A stretch of DNA of 64,000 nt from NCBI GenBank assembly GCA_032158295.1, contig CM063246.1, positions 22,520,135 to 22,584,134 on the forward strand, written 5' to 3'. Shown here piece after piece: positions 1 to 11,767 of this stretch; within the stretch, counting starts at the first letter, position 1; the number at the start of each line of letters is the position of its first letter. The DNA is from Pycnopodia helianthoides. Lineage: Eukaryota; Echinodermata; Asteroidea; Forcipulatida; Asteriidae. The translations under genes were made by a program, and so were the position numbers. The notes under the pieces were generated by a model that made no database searches, was not told the DNA's origin, and saw nothing but the letters and a program-made list of their open reading frames with translations.

Positions 1-76
1 GTACCTGTATTAACCAATTCAGAACTTACACATGTGCCTGTACTTCCGGCTGGAACTGGAAATAGTTTTGACATTT
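1..76 (+). pseudogene. EGF-like exon fragment, broken (relic exon 1)
   Basis: The window opens inside what reads as the last third of an EGF-like domain: a Cys-x-Cys pair followed by a Gly-Trp step (TCACTSGW) at about 30-54. The EGF consensus continues only after a shift of one base (TGNSFDI, to 76), and the expected final Cys reads Phe. It ends at a good donor, ATTT|GTAAGT, at 77. Three further EGF/SUEL exons with frame damage lie downstream on the same strand, so I read this as part of one decayed gene. The exon start is outside the window. Confidence 0.45.
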
Positions 77-499
77 GTAAGTATACTAAATGAAATTCAT
101 CATTTGGTGTTTGAAATGCCGTGCAAAATATACACTGCTCCAAAATTTATGATGGAGCCAAAGCCGAAGCCATAGCCGGTGCCGAAGCCGAGGTTTGGAA
201 CAGGTCCTCAGAGTCTGTTGTGCACGGATTAATTATTAGGTGTAGTGGTTGCTTTCAGTCAGCCCTGAAAAAGGAGGCACTCTAAAGTTTAGGGGATTAT
301 CAGGAAAATGGAAGTGGAACATACACAGCTTAGACAGAATTGTGTTAATCTTGTCTGTGAACCGGTGTGGTTTTTTTTCTTGTTTGTTTTCAACTCATTA
401 GTTGACGAGAGCATCAAGACTTTATTGTGTTAATCTTGGCACTTACGTGAATCATCCATTAAAAGCAGACAAGAGTTTGCCTATGACAAACTCGGGTCG

Positions 500-1190
500 G
501 TACTCACCGGTTTGGGAATGAGCATTTTTTCAACACGATCTTTCTTATCGTCTGTTGCCAAGAGCTCCTCACTCCACCTACGCAACCTTGGTCTCATTAG
601 AAAGTACCTAACTCAAGATGCTACAGAGCAACTCGTTCATGCCTTTGTGACCTCCCGACTTGACATGGGAAACTCTCTCCTCTATAGTCTGCCTAATAAT
701 CAAATTTACCGCTTGTCTCGCCTTCAAAATATTGCCGCTAGAATTGTAACCCGGTCCAACACTAGAGTTCACATCACACCTATCCTACAAGATCTACATT
801 GGCTACCCATTAAGGACAGAATCATCTTCAAGATCCTTGTGTATGTCTATCGCTCATCAAAAGGCACTTTACCACCATATCTCTCAGAAGGACTCCAACC
901 CCATATTTCCAACCGCCAGTCTATGCGAATAACAAACATCTTGTAAGGAAACCCCTTGCCAAAACATCATGGGGTGAAAGATCGTTTACTTCTGCTGCCC
1001 CTTCATTATGGAACGACTTGCCGGATCATGTTAAACTTTCTCCATCACTTGCTATGTTCAAATCTTCCCTCAAGACTCACCTAATGAGGACTTCATAACC
1101 TTTAGCCGTTTATTGTGTCACTGCGCCATGAGCATCTTTAGATGGATACCGGCGCATTATAAATGCCCATTATTATTATTATTATTATCT
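500..1190 (+). mobile_element. 3' end of a jockey/CR1/L2-type non-LTR retrotransposon
   Basis: The 3' end of a LINE reverse-transcriptase ORF. About 530-944 encodes the region after the catalytic core, with the familiar strings RKYLTQDATEQLVHAFVTSR, LQNIAARIVTR and ILQDLHWLPIKDRIIFK. After a +1 frame change at ~942 the reading continues to a stop at 1,098 with AAPSLWNDLPDHV and FKSSLKTHLM, the typical C-terminal end of these elements. A short 3' tail ends in (ATT)n at ~1,170-1,188, as in CR1/L2 elements that end in microsatellites. The catalytic RT domain, endonuclease and 5' end are absent. This is a 5'-truncated dead copy; the exact clade is not resolved. Confidence 0.85.
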
Positions 1191-1655
1191 GATCAAAAGT
1201 TCATGAGGCGTATGGGTGTCACTGCATGTAAGTTTACTGACACAAGTATCAACAAAATTTCACAGGGTCTTGTTTATAATGTGAAGTATTGGGAAACAGT
1301 GTTAAATGTTATCATGAAAGCAACTTTGCACCATAAAAATCAGCCAAATTTATCTTGAGAAATCGAATAAGAAACAGTCAGACTTTCTCTCTGCTCTTCA
1401 GCATTTCGGTTATTTGACACCATCAGAAGGCGTTTGTGGGTCAGGAACACTGCCTTGGGGAAGTGGGTTCCAGGGTGAATGTTTAATATTACAACTACTT
1501 TACTGATAACAGCTGACAAGAGTCACAGTGAAACCGGTGAGTAGAAGTTAATGGGAAATTCACGTAATGTATGCATAGATTCGTTTACTGTTTTGTATGA
1601 TAAATACCTAATGTCTGGTTGTCAACCATTGTTTTAATTTTTGTCTTCAAATCAG

Positions 1656-1772
1656 CGGCTGACGAGTGGATCAGCGATCCATGCAGGAATGGTGGCACAT
1701 ACCTGGATAGAGTCAACAGCTATCAACGCGTGTGATCTCGGCTGGAGTGGGACGCAGTGTGAAATACAGTAG
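1656..1772 (+). pseudogene. EGF-like exon, broken (relic exon 2)
   Basis: After an acceptor (TCTTCAAATCAG|) the reading DPCRNGGTYLDRVNSY follows the calcium-binding EGF pattern C..NGG.C.D.VNSY.C.C..GW.G..C, but the third Cys is Tyr. The frame then breaks just before CDLGWSGTQCEI, which lies one base out of phase; in the first frame the reading stops at a TGA. It ends near a donor AG|GTAAC. Family assignment is from the spacing of Cys, the NGG and the GW steps. Two independent lesions argue for a pseudogene rather than a sequencing slip. Confidence 0.6.
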
Positions 1773-2004
1773 GTAACAAAATAGTTCAATCCAAAGTTAT
1801 ACCCCCTGCTCTTAGTGTCTATTTGTTGCCCCCCCCCCCCCTCATATGTGTTTTCATTGTGTTCTGGAAATCTCAGGAATTCTTTAGTGGATTTTAGGGT
1901 GGTACTTTTGTATGAGAGAAAAGAGTAGGCTAAAGTATGGGATCATCGGGGGGGGGGGGGGGGGGGGTGACACCCTCTGCCAAATATATGGCATGTTATG
2001 TTAA

Positions 2005-2342
2005 TGTCAGTATGTCGTGGCCTAGCACTATGTGAATCGTACTCTAATGGCTGAATCGTCAGAGTGTGGGTTCGATTCCTGGTCATGACACTTTGCAAGG
2101 CACTTAACCATAACTGCTCCTCATAACCTAGGTGTATAAATGGTGCCCCTGCGAGGGCTGAAACAGTATTGTGTTGGATTAACCCCTTAGGTGCTAATAA
2201 TATAAGCAGCTTTTTGGGCTGAATGCTTGTCAGGAGAAAGATGGATAACGATGTTGGTATAAGCCCTTAGTGATCTGGATACTAAGATACGTGGGCTACA
2301 TAAATACTGTGTATTATTATTGTTATTATTATTATTATTTCA
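2005..2342 (+). mobile_element. tRNA-Leu-derived SINE (family 1), degraded copy
   Basis: A tRNA-like head with a recognisable B box (GGGTTCGATTCC) is followed by the family core GCAAGGCACTTAACCATAA and ends in an (ATT)n tail at ~2,312-2,340. It sits in the intron between relic exons 2 and 3. It is more diverged than the copy at 24,463. Confidence 0.7.
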
Positions 2343-2353
2343 TTTTATCACAG

Positions 2354-4239
2354 CAAGCAAAAGAAGGATCATATCTTCTGTCTCAATGGAGGGGCATGCC
2401 TGGACAGGGTGATGGCTAGTTATTCCTGCCGGTGTCTGGATCGACGGATACATGCCTGGACAGGGTGATGGCTAGTTATTCCTGCCGGTGTCTGGATCGA
2501 CGGATACATGCCTGGACAGGGTGATGGCTAGTTATTCCTGCCGGTGTCTGGACGGATACATGCCTGGACAGGGTGATGGCTATAGTTATTCCTGCCGGTG
2601 TCTGGATCGACGGATACATGCCTGGACAGGGTGATGGCTAGTTATTCCTGCCGGTGTCTGGACGGATACATGCCTGGACAGGGTGATGGCTAGTTATTCC
2701 TGCCGGTGTCTGGATCGACGGATACATGCCTGGACAGGGTGATGGCTAGTTATTCCTGCCGGTGTCTGGACGGATACATGCCTGGACAGGGTGATGGCTA
2801 TAGTTATTCCTGCCGGTGTCTGGATCGACGGATACATGCCTGGACAGGGTGATGGCTAGTTATTCCTGCCGGTGTCTGGACGGATACATGCCTGGACAGG
2901 GTGATGGCTAGTTATTCCTGCCGGTGTCTGGATCGACGGATACATGCCTGGACAGGGTGATGGCTAGTTATTCCTGCCAGTGTCTGGATCGACGGATACA
3001 TGCCTGGACAGGGTGATGGCTAGTTATTCCTGCCGGTGTCTGGATCGACGGATACATGCCTGGACAGGGCGATGGCTAGTTTATTCCTGCCGGGGTGTCT
3101 GGGATCGACGGATACATGCCTGGACAGGGTGATGGCTAGTTATTCCTGCCGGTGTCTGGATCGACGGATACATGCCTGGACAGGGTGATGGCTAGTTATT
3201 CCTGCCGTGTCTGGATCGACGGATACATGCCTGGACAGGGTGATGGCTAGTTATTCCTGCCAGTGTCTGGATTGACGGATACATGCCTGGACAGGGTGAT
3301 GGCTAGTTATTCCTGCCAGTGTCTGGACGGATACATGCCTGGACAGGTGATGGCTAGTTATTACTGCCGGTGTCTGGATCGACGGATACATGCCTATAGG
3401 ACAGGTTATGGCTAGTTATTCCTGCCAGTGTCTGGACGGATACATGCCTGGACAGGGTGATGGCTAGTTATTCCTGCCGGTGTCTGGATCGACGGATACA
3501 TGCCTGGACAGGGTGATGGCTAGTTATTCCTGCCAGTGTCTGGATCGACGGATACATGCCTGGACAGGGTGATGGCTAGTTATTCCTGCCGGTGTCTGGA
3601 TCGACGGATACATGCCTGGACAGGGCGATGGCTAGTTATTCCTGCCGGTGTCTGGATCGACGGATACATGCCTGGACAGGGTGATGGCTAGTTATTCCTG
3701 CCGGTGTCTGGATCGACGGATACATGCCTGGACAGGGTGATGGCTAGTTATTCCTGCCGGTGTCTGGATCGACGGATACATGCCTGGACAGGGTGATGGC
3801 TAGTTATTCCTGCCAGTGTCTGGATCGACGGATACATGCCTGGACAGGGTGATGGCTAGTTATTCCTGCCAGTGTCTGGACGGATACATGCCTGGACAGG
3901 GTGATGGCTAGTTATTACTGCCGGTGTCTGGATCGACGGATACATGCCTGGACAGGGTGATGGCTAGTTATTCCTGCCGGTGTCTGGATCGACGGATACA
4001 TGCCTATAGACAAGGTTATGGCTAGTTATTCCTGCCAGTGTCTGGACGGATACATGCCTGGACAGGGTGATGGCTAGTTATTCCTGCCGGTGTCTGGATC
4101 GACGGATACATGCCTGGACAGGGTGATGGCTAGTTATTCCTGCCAGTGTCTGGATCGACGGATACATGCCTGGACAGGGTGATGGCTAGTTATTCCTGCC
4201 GGTGTCTGGACGGATTCAGGGGACTCTTCTTTGAAATAA
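2354..4239 (+). pseudogene. EGF-like exon swollen by an internal minisatellite (relic exon 3)
   Basis: The exon opens after the acceptor TTTATCACAG| with CLNGGACLDRVMASYSCRCL, a normal EGF stretch, and closes at ~4,205-4,239 with DGFRGLFFEI before a donor (AA|GTGAGT), which is how an EGF domain should end. Between the two halves lie about 33 near-identical copies of the exon's own middle. Unit lengths of 52 and 56 bp are not multiples of three, so the frame is lost from copy to copy. The expansion therefore happened inside an exon that once encoded one EGF domain. Its last Cys is also Phe (LFFEI). Confidence 0.6.
2395..4216 (+). repeat. 52/56-bp minisatellite, ~33 copies
   Basis: A tandem array of the unit beginning GGATACATGCCTGGACAGGG and ending GCCGGTGTCTGGATCGAC. 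The 56-bp form carries an extra ATCG before the junction that the 52-bp form lacks (CTGGATCGACGG versus CTGGACGG). Rare variants include a TATAG insertion and C/A changes in GCCGGTG/GCCAGTG. Copies are almost identical, so the expansion or its homogenisation is recent. Confidence 0.95.
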
Positions 4240-4467
4240 GTGAGTAAATACAAACAAATCCACATTCTGCACTTTGGACACAACGTAACAGAATTTGAAA
4301 CTCTGCATGGCCGAAATATAGTTTATAGAGTTTTGCGGCAGTGTGAGGGAAAACTTTTTTCAAACTCAAATGCGGCGTGTCACGTCTTTGTTGTGACCAA
4401 TCAGATGCTGACCAGTAGTAGTGGTTAACTCGGATTTCTAGAAGTTTCTGGAGTGTTTTGGTGGAGT

Positions 4468-4860
4468 GGACTTGTACACCGGACTCATATTCATGGTGTT
4501 GTCAGAGTGTGGGTTCAGGTCCCAGTCATGACACTTGTGTCCTTGAGCAAGACACTTGCTTTGTCGTTCAAATGGGGCGTAAAGCTATAGGTCCTGTATT
4601 GTGTTATATGCACGCGTAAAAGAACCAATCATACTTCTTCGTTGAGAGAAGGGGTTTCCCCCTGGTGTTTTCTGGTTGGGTTGGCTGCAGATTGCACTGC
4701 AGCACCTTGTAATCCCTTACAAGGAGCTATAGAAATGGTTCTCCTAATTCAAACTTATCTCTGCATACCTGTTGTTCAAATAATGAAAGCTAGCTGTGAC
4801 ACACCCGCAGGGCGTAGATAAAGTGCTACATCAGAACTGCGCACTGTTATCATTATGACA
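4468..4860 (+). mobile_element. tRNA-Leu-derived SINE (family 1), degraded
   Basis: It has a tRNA-like head (CACCGGACTCATATTC, then GTGTGGGTTCAGGTCCC), the core GAGCAAGACACTTGC, a body with GTAAAAGAACCAATC, and a final GAAGGGG...CCTGGTG block. It lies between relic exon 3 and the SUEL exon. Confidence 0.7.
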
Positions 4861-5144
4861 TCATACTGAAAACCAACAACAATGAGAAAATTTACTTAGA
4901 GCACAACTTATTATTATATTAAATTGAAGAAAAATATTCATTGGATCTTAGTTCAAATAAAAATCTTTGGGAATGAAATTTACTACTGAAAATTTCAGAG
5001 CAAACCCTCGCATGGTTCAACTACCTGTGTTGCTTTCATGGTCAAGAGTCCCTACTGGAAAAGAACAAGTTCAAAATATGGATATGTCTAGCTGTCTAAG
5101 GTGTATTGGTGATTATAATTATACACTGTGCAGAGCGTCGGGGG

Positions 5145-5343
5145 GGGGGGGAGCGGTCTAGTGCACTGTAACCAAGTTCTGTTGCTCAAAGAGTTTGGGT
5201 TCAAATCCTGGCCTGGCTGGTCATGATGCTTGTGTCCTTCAGTGAAACAGTTTACCATAAATGCTTTGTCCTTCCGTTGGGATGTAAAGTTGCAGGTCTT
5301 GTGTGGCAGGTAGTGCATTAAGAACCAAGAACACTTATCACGG
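5145..5343 (+). mobile_element. SINE family 1, truncated and diverged
   Basis: GCGGTCTAGTGCACTG starts the tRNA-like head, with a B box GGGTTCAAATCC. The body AAATGCTTTGTCC...GGGATGTAAAG matches the family but stops before the 3' end, where a second copy begins. Confidence 0.6.
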
Positions 5344-5665
5344 AAGAGTTGCTGAGTGCTTAAGAGCACCGGACTCAAGCTCTGGTGTTTCTGATCAGTA
5401 AATTGTGGGTTCGAGTCACGGTCATGGCACTCGTATCCTGGAGCTAGATACTTTACCATAATTGCTTTGACCTTCGGATGGGACAGTAAGCCGTAGGTCC
5501 CGTGTACTAGGATTGGTAGTGCATGTAAAAGAACCCAGAACACTTGTTGTGGAAGAGCAGGGGTTATAACCCCGGTGTTTCTGGTTCACATAGCAAGCAC
5601 CCATGTTTACAGGCTTCCTCCAGGCTAGTGCGCTGCAGCGATTAAGTCTACTCATGAGGCATCCT
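5344..5665 (+). mobile_element. SINE family 1, second of two adjacent copies
   Basis: A head with AAGAGCACCGGACTCAAGCT (anticodon-loop CAA, as in tRNA-Leu) and B box GGGTTCGAGTCACGG. The body holds GGATGGGACAGTAAGCCGTA, GTAAAAGAACCCAGAAC and GGTGTTTCTGG. It directly abuts the preceding copy. Confidence 0.75.
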
Positions 5666-6232
5666 TGGTTTCATTCCAAGAAATTATAATAATAATACAG
5701 AAACACATAGTCTCTTGCACGATAAGTATTGTTAAGCCAAAAAACAGGTTACCGGCCTAATAATGCTATATCATGTACGTGGTGAGTGGCTGGTGTCCTG
5801 CTAGTATTTGTTTAACTGATAAATATCCTTATTAGAATTTGCAGCTTGGTGAAAAACAACTTTTGTCCCTGAAAATAACAACTTGGTGAGCTGTGTCCAC
5901 TATTTGAATTTGCCGACACAGGGATGAGAAATGTCAGACTTTTATCTGAATGGAGACTTTTTAAGATAGCCTGGTGAAGCCTTAGATATCAACTGTTATC
6001 GTTTACACATATGAGGAAATCCTGCTCTTTGATCTACTTCTGTAGTGCTGATGAGGGCACTGTCTGTAACAGCTCTGTGAAATCTAAACCCCAGGGTTGC
6101 CAAAAGGTGGAGATGCCATCATCTCAACATACCTCCTCAAACTTGGATCCTAGTTTCAGACACTTTATGTCAGCAATGAATCTCACCCCTGGCTGTTATA
6201 AAGATCTCTGTTTTTATCTTATACTTTCACAG

Positions 6233-6413
6233 ATGGAATGAGATGTCAGTATTGAGACAACCTGCCGGGAGCCGTCATGTACACTGAGTGTGATACACCA
6301 GACATCCTGGTAACTGTGCGGGATATCTGCACCAACGAACAACACTGCACTGTGCCAAACTACTGGACTATTTACACAAATAAAGTACCTCCAGGTCAGC
6401 TACAGATGCGTAT
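6233..6413 (+). pseudogene. SUEL-type galactose-lectin exon, broken (relic exon 4)
   Basis: After an acceptor (TATACTTTCACAG|) the best frame reads TECDTPDILVTVRDICTNEQ followed by HCTVPNYW, matching the Cys spacing of the SUEL lectin core (..C....SLSIV...C.G...C.V). The family signature KYLQVSYRCVC follows at ~6,383-6,416 but in another frame. The first third, which should be the I.I..A.YGR strand, is in a third frame with a stop. At least two frame breaks make this non-functional. SUEL domains bind galactose/rhamnose in egg lectins and adhesion receptors; combination with EGF repeats suggests a secreted or membrane adhesion protein, but the parent is unknown. Confidence 0.55.
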
Positions 6414-6604
6414 GTAAAGACATTATCATAAAGTTATTGTTAAAGATGTAATAATTGGCACGCCGAAGGTGACACAATGTACACGTACTTGTGTTATTAC
6501 ACTATCATGCATTATCAATGTGGGTCAACAGATACCTGCACTTTAACGTCCAGATTTGAAAGCAGCCTCCTGTTGATCTGTCCAATTTGACAAATGTTTA
6601 TCGT

Positions 6605-6998
6605 TTAAAGGAGCATTACAGAATTGGTAAGAAAAAAACTTGTAAAAAATACTTTTTGATCACAGATTTACATAAAACTTACACGGTCTAATGATGATGG
6701 TAGTAGAAAACATCCCTTGAAATATTTCTTTCTGAAATGCCATATTTGATGAGAAATGAATAAACTAATTTTCTGATTGGAGTTTATCGCTCAGTGAGCG
6801 TTATTCATTTTGTTGAATCTATATGATTTCATGCAAATGTGTAATCGTTTTTTTCACTATTTTCTCGTGACCCAGATGGCTGATCGATCACAAACTTCTA
6901 CAGGTTTGTCAGTTTATGTATATGGTGGAATACATAAAGTGTTTACACTGCCACCAGTGTTTTGTTAGCAAAAACCAATTCTGTAATGTTCCTTTAAA
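6605..6998. mobile_element. ~390-bp MITE with TTAA target duplication (copy 1)
   Basis: Terminal inverted repeats AGGAGCATTACAGAATTGGT (left, from 6,609) and ACCAATTCTGTAATGTTCCT (right) are flanked on both sides by TTAA (6,605-6,608 and 6,994-6,997). A close second copy lies at 43,077-43,472. There is no coding capacity. TTAA duplications are typical of piggyBac-like transposases, which would have to act in trans. Confidence 0.85.
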
Positions 6999-6999
6999 G

Positions 7000-9290
7000 T
7001 AATTTTTCACAATAGAAACTGACCATTGTGTTTTAACATCTATGCCATGCATGTCGGAAAGACAAGTCCAGAAACTATCATGATTATGTAGTACAAATTG
7101 TCAGAGAAAGATTAGATCAACGCTTTTCTTTCAACCACTTTTTGCTATCGCTGGAGCCAGTTTGTATGAAGTGGGCGTGGCTTTCAGTGAAATTAAGTCA
7201 CACTTTTGAACCAATCACAAGACAGAATCTTGTTATAATGAAGTGTTGAATAATAATAGTATGAATACATCCCCTCAGAACTATATTTAAGGTCGTTATA
7301 GTTTAGTATGTATGTTTAGGTAGTATGGTTTTCATAAAATTTGTTTACATATTTGAGAGATCCTGGTAAATAGAGTATTGATCAAGAGTAGTTTCCAAAG
7401 TAATTGTTTGGCAAAAAGAAAAAATCATTAAATTATTTTTAAAAAATGATTTGCCAATTCTGATGTATTTTTCAAATTAATACTCATTTTTCATACTCAA
7501 CAACTATTTGATAATTACAGAAATGAAAATGCAATTCTTGATCTTATAGCACTGAGCCGACAAATAGATGTAATTTAAAAGCGCTTTAAAAGGAGAGATC
7601 AAAGCGCTGTACAAGAATAGGAAAACTACCAACACAAGGTGCGGTGAATAACAAGCATCTTTACAAAAAAAAGTTGTTCCCTGAAAATGGTGAAAGATGG
7701 TGCCCTTGATAATGATGGGAATTTAGTGTTTCAAAGTTTGGGACCAGCTATTGAAATACATCTGTCTAGTTTAATGTAAAATATTGCTCCATGAACACCG
7801 GTATTGATGTTTTATGTAAATTATATCATTTCTCTTGTAAAGATATTAGAGTTTGGAATACAATTATGCGTTTTCACAACCAAATGAATGATCTGTATTG
7901 GTATTTTAATGGTTTGAACTTTGCGATAAATGTAACTTAACTTCTCGGTGGTGAACTTATCTTTTTTTCATATTATAAGAATGTTCACATTTAAAAGTTG
8001 GGTCATCAATTGGTTATTTTCAACGAAATGTTAATTTGTAGGTAAAATTATCAAGAAAGACACTGTCACCTGTGGAAAAGTTAGTTGAACACAGTGTCTG
8101 CTTGTTGAGAAAACAGCAAAAAAACTGTCACTGCATTTTCATCAAGAACTCTGAATCCATCCAAAATAGCGAGTACTAACTGTGTCTCTGGTCGCCTTGA
8201 GGGCAGCATTCAGATGGAAACCTTACGCATTTTTTTAAAGTCACCTACTGGCGGCTATCTTATCTTTGGAGGTTCAAAGTTGTTGACATACCTTTTTTTT
8301 ATTTCTAATTAACTGGGACACTTCGGACAAAATAATTTCACAGGATGCTATACTACCATCTTTACAATTAGGCTTTTGGATAAAAGTCACACAATGTGTT
8401 TTGGGGGCCATTACCAAAGTATGGCACTACCTTTAAGTAATAAAGTTGGCCACCTCGATTTGTATGTATTACAGTAAAGTATAAGATAAGGATTCAGTAG
8501 AGCCTTAGGCCACATCCGAATCAATGACTTTGGCTGCGGCTTTGTCAAGATCGCAGAAACTTCAATGTTGTCACTGCTGACTTGCACAGCTATAGCCAGA
8601 GTCGCGTCCTTAGGGCACACAGCCTTTCCCATCCTTCCAATGAAGTACATCAACTCTATGTCAAGTTTATAACTAATGGAAACAAATAATAAACTTTTTC
8701 ATAAGAATAACTTTGGAGAGTGTAGATCAGATTTTGATTAAAAATATCCGTCCAAGTATTTTCCACTCCACCTGTTTTCTTGTAAATAAATAAATTACTG
8801 ACTTTATTTCTTGTAAACAATGTGTGATTTGAGTAATAAAAATGAGTGCTTTGGTTTTATCACATGAACCATTACCGAGTTGTGTTTTGAATTTGTTTTC
8901 AATGGGGCAAGAATTCAGATAAATATTTTAAATAATTTCAATTTGTTTTCCATCATAACCGAATAAAATGTCACCTGCCTTTAAAGGAGATTTCTGTTGC
9001 CCAAACATTTTTTTGAGTTATCTTAGGGGGGAACCACGGCAGTAGTTTCTTTCTTAGTCATTACAAACAATAAAACGGAACACTTGGAAGTGTAAACCTG
9101 TAATAACAAAAGGTAAAGACCTTGCATTCTGCAAATAAATTCATATCAATTCATTTATAATTCTCTGTTTTTATAATAGATCCTGAATGTTTCTACTGAT
9201 TTTGTTATGAAATAAAATAATCTCTGCCTTGAAACGTGCACCAATTGTAGGGAAGATTTGTGCCCAAAAAGTAACACTGAGGACAACCTA
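7000..9290. other. No recognisable gene
   Basis: AT-rich DNA without exon-like stretches that I can support on either strand. The short ORF on the minus strand at 8,411-8,653 has no recognisable motif. Confidence 0.5.
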
Positions 9291-9600
9291 CATGGGTAAG
9301 GGGAAAATATTAGGTACATGGTATTAATTAGCTTTTGGGTGAAGGGGGAAGGAAGCCTTGGGTGTACAAACCGGTTGACTTTTGGAATACGTGGTATTTG
9401 GACCTTGGGGTACAGAATAAAGTCTTTGGGTGCAGGGTGATTTATCTTTTGGGTAAACGTAATGGGGGAAGCCTTGGGCACATATTTTACAGGGATAGGC
9501 CCTCGGACTGGCTACAGGTTGATAAGCATTTGGGTACAGGGTGAGCATTGGGTTGTTGATTAATTAGCCTTTCGGTACAGTGTGACCCTTGAACCCTTAG
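9290..9600 (+). repeat. Degenerate minisatellite with CTTGGGTACAGGGTGA-like units
   Basis: The words TTTGGGTRCAGGGTGA, CCTTGGGTGTACA, CTTGGGGTACAGAATAA, CATTTGGGTACAGGGTGA and TTTCGGTACAGTGTGA recur at irregular 20-40 bp steps. The small open frames on both strands here are by-products of the repeat. Confidence 0.6.
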
Positions 9601-9654
9601 GTTGATACTAAGCATTCATGGTAAAGCATACACGCCTTGTGGTGGTACGAGCAG

Positions 9655-9752
9655 TGGTGTAACAAGGGGAGGGGAGAAGGTGGCGGGTTCCCCCTGCTCA
9701 GGACCCTTTTGCCACCCCACCCCCGTCTCCCCCTCCCCCCCCCCAAAAAAAA
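9655..9752. repeat. Purine-rich then pyrimidine-rich tract
   Basis: AGGGGAGGGGAGAAGG at 9,663 is followed by CCCC-rich sequence and an A-run (to ~9,752). The opening CAGTGGTGTAACAAGGGG resembles the CAGTGGCGTA ends of hAT-like MITEs, but a matching second end is not visible. Confidence 0.4.
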
Positions 9753-10551
9753 CGGAATTGGAACGAGCCTTGGTGTAAATAAAGTCTTAGAAAAAAGTTT
9801 ACCTTCATTCAATTATTGTAAAGCGAGGGAAGCGAGCAAGATGTATCTTTCCTCCTCAGTGATAAGTTTTTATCATAGAAAACAAACAACAAATATAATG
9901 CAGAATCATCTGGAATAACGTTTTCATATGACAAATATGACAACTGGTTCTCGACCCTACCGTGAGGTTTTTTTTAACTACTCTCTGGGTGCATTCATCC
10001 CACTCCATCCACTAAAAGGAGAAAACAGATCGTCGGTCGGCCATTAATATTTTGTAGGCCCTCAATGCCCGGCCGCCCCCTGGCTGCTTCTGAAGTTACA
10101 GTTCCACGAAATTTACTTTAACTGTACAATTTCTTTTTTGTTAAAGATATGGAGCAAACTATTATTATACAGTCTAAATTTTGTTGACTACTTGAAAACA
10201 TATTATTATCATTTTAAATAAAGTAAAAGGAGCTGTTTCATCAGGGACAGAATAGTTTGAGAACGTCAAATATATGTACAAAATAATGTTGAAGCTTTTG
10301 GAAGTAGCAAATCTATATAACAAACTATGGATTAGTTTTTTAAATCGATTTTGCTACATCCCAAAAAAGCTTCAACATATTTTTTACATATTTATTTTAT
10401 TTTTGCCTAATAAATTATCATACTTTTTTTAATCTAAAATCAGTTCAAAACATATAGAAAACACAAGTTTCCTGCTAGCTTTGAACGTAAAAAACCTATT
10501 TAAAAACAAATCCTAATTTTGAGATTAATTAATCCCCACCATTAGAAAATT

Positions 10552-11155
10552 GCCGTTTTGACCCAGGATATGGGCGATTTCTTATGCAGTTATTTTGTAC
10601 ACAGCCTAAGGAGCAAGCTGAACCCGCTGTATCAGTATATTCTTAGACGCGGGGTCTCTCCATACACTGTGCACAAACAATGCACACAGCAACGAAGCCA
10701 TACCACGGGTCAACTCGGCCCATACTTTGTGCACAAGTGATGGGCACAGGAATTTGCCCATATCCCGGGTCCACTCGTCCCAATCGTTTGTGCACAAGCA
10801 ATGGGCACAGGAATATGGCTATATCACGGGTCCACCCCGGCCCATACACTGTGCACAAACAATGCACACACAGGTATATGCCCATATCACGGGCCCACTT
10901 CGGCCCATACAACTGTGCACAAACAATGCACACGGCAATATAACCATACCACGGGTCAACTCGGCCCATACTTTGTGCACAAGTGATGGGCACAGGAATT
11001 TGCCCATATCCCGGGTCCACTCGTCCCAATCGTTTGTGCACAAGCAATGGGCACAGGAATATGGCCATATCACGGGTCCACCCCGGCCCATAGGCCGTGT
11101 ACAAAATATCTGCATAGGATTTCGCCCATATCCTGGGTCAAAACGGCAGTTTTCT
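10552..11155 (+). repeat. 60-bp monomer array capped by ~57-bp inverted repeats (array 1)
   Basis: The left cap GCCGTTTTGACCCAGGATAT runs into GTACACAGCCTA, and the right cap is its inverse, TAGGCCGTGTACAAAATATC to ATATCCTGGGTCAAAACGGC. Between them lie about eight 60-bp monomers built on CCATATCACGGGTCCAC, CGGCCCATAC and the palindrome TTGTGCACAA. Because 60 is divisible by three and stops are rare in the monomer, several frames on both strands stay open; none of these is a gene. Confidence 0.9.
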
Positions 11156-11767
11156 ATGGAGGGGGTTTCGCGAAATTTTGAAAATTATTAAAATAAAAAA
11201 ATTTTCGGTGTGAATAAGAAGCGACAAGTCCTTACAAATAATAACATCTAGTTCTGAACTTCTAATTAAATTTTTTTAATTATGAAAAAAAAAAAAAACT
11301 TTTTCTACAAAAAAATGTGGACGTTCTCAAACAATTCTGTCCCTGATGAAACCCCTCCTTTACATTATATAAACTTTATTTAAATTGAAAATAACATGTT
11401 TTCAAGTAGTCAAGGAAATTTAAACCTTATAGTGTATTAATTTTTTAATATAAAGTTTGGACTATTATTTATTTTAAAAAAAAATTTTAATTTCGGGTTC
11501 CACCATTTTATCAGTCACAGAGTTTATAGTTAGTTTTCAGTTAAATGCCGCCGCCACCTTCCGTAGTTTTTTATACAGATTTGCTACATAAAAAAAGCTT
11601 CAACATTATTTTAAAAAAAAAAAAAACATTTTATTTTTTCCTAAAAAATTATCATAACCTTTTTTTTCTCAAAGCAGTTCAAAACATCTAGAAAACAAGT
11701 TTTCTGCTCACTTTGAACGTAAAAAACCACTTGATAAACAAAATCCTAATTTTGAGATATCTCTTGC

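Noticed and set aside
1951..1967. Poly(G) tracts here and at ~35,946, 36,721 as functional G4 elements
   Set aside because: Pure homopolymers whose lengths are unreliable in assemblies; no associated feature.
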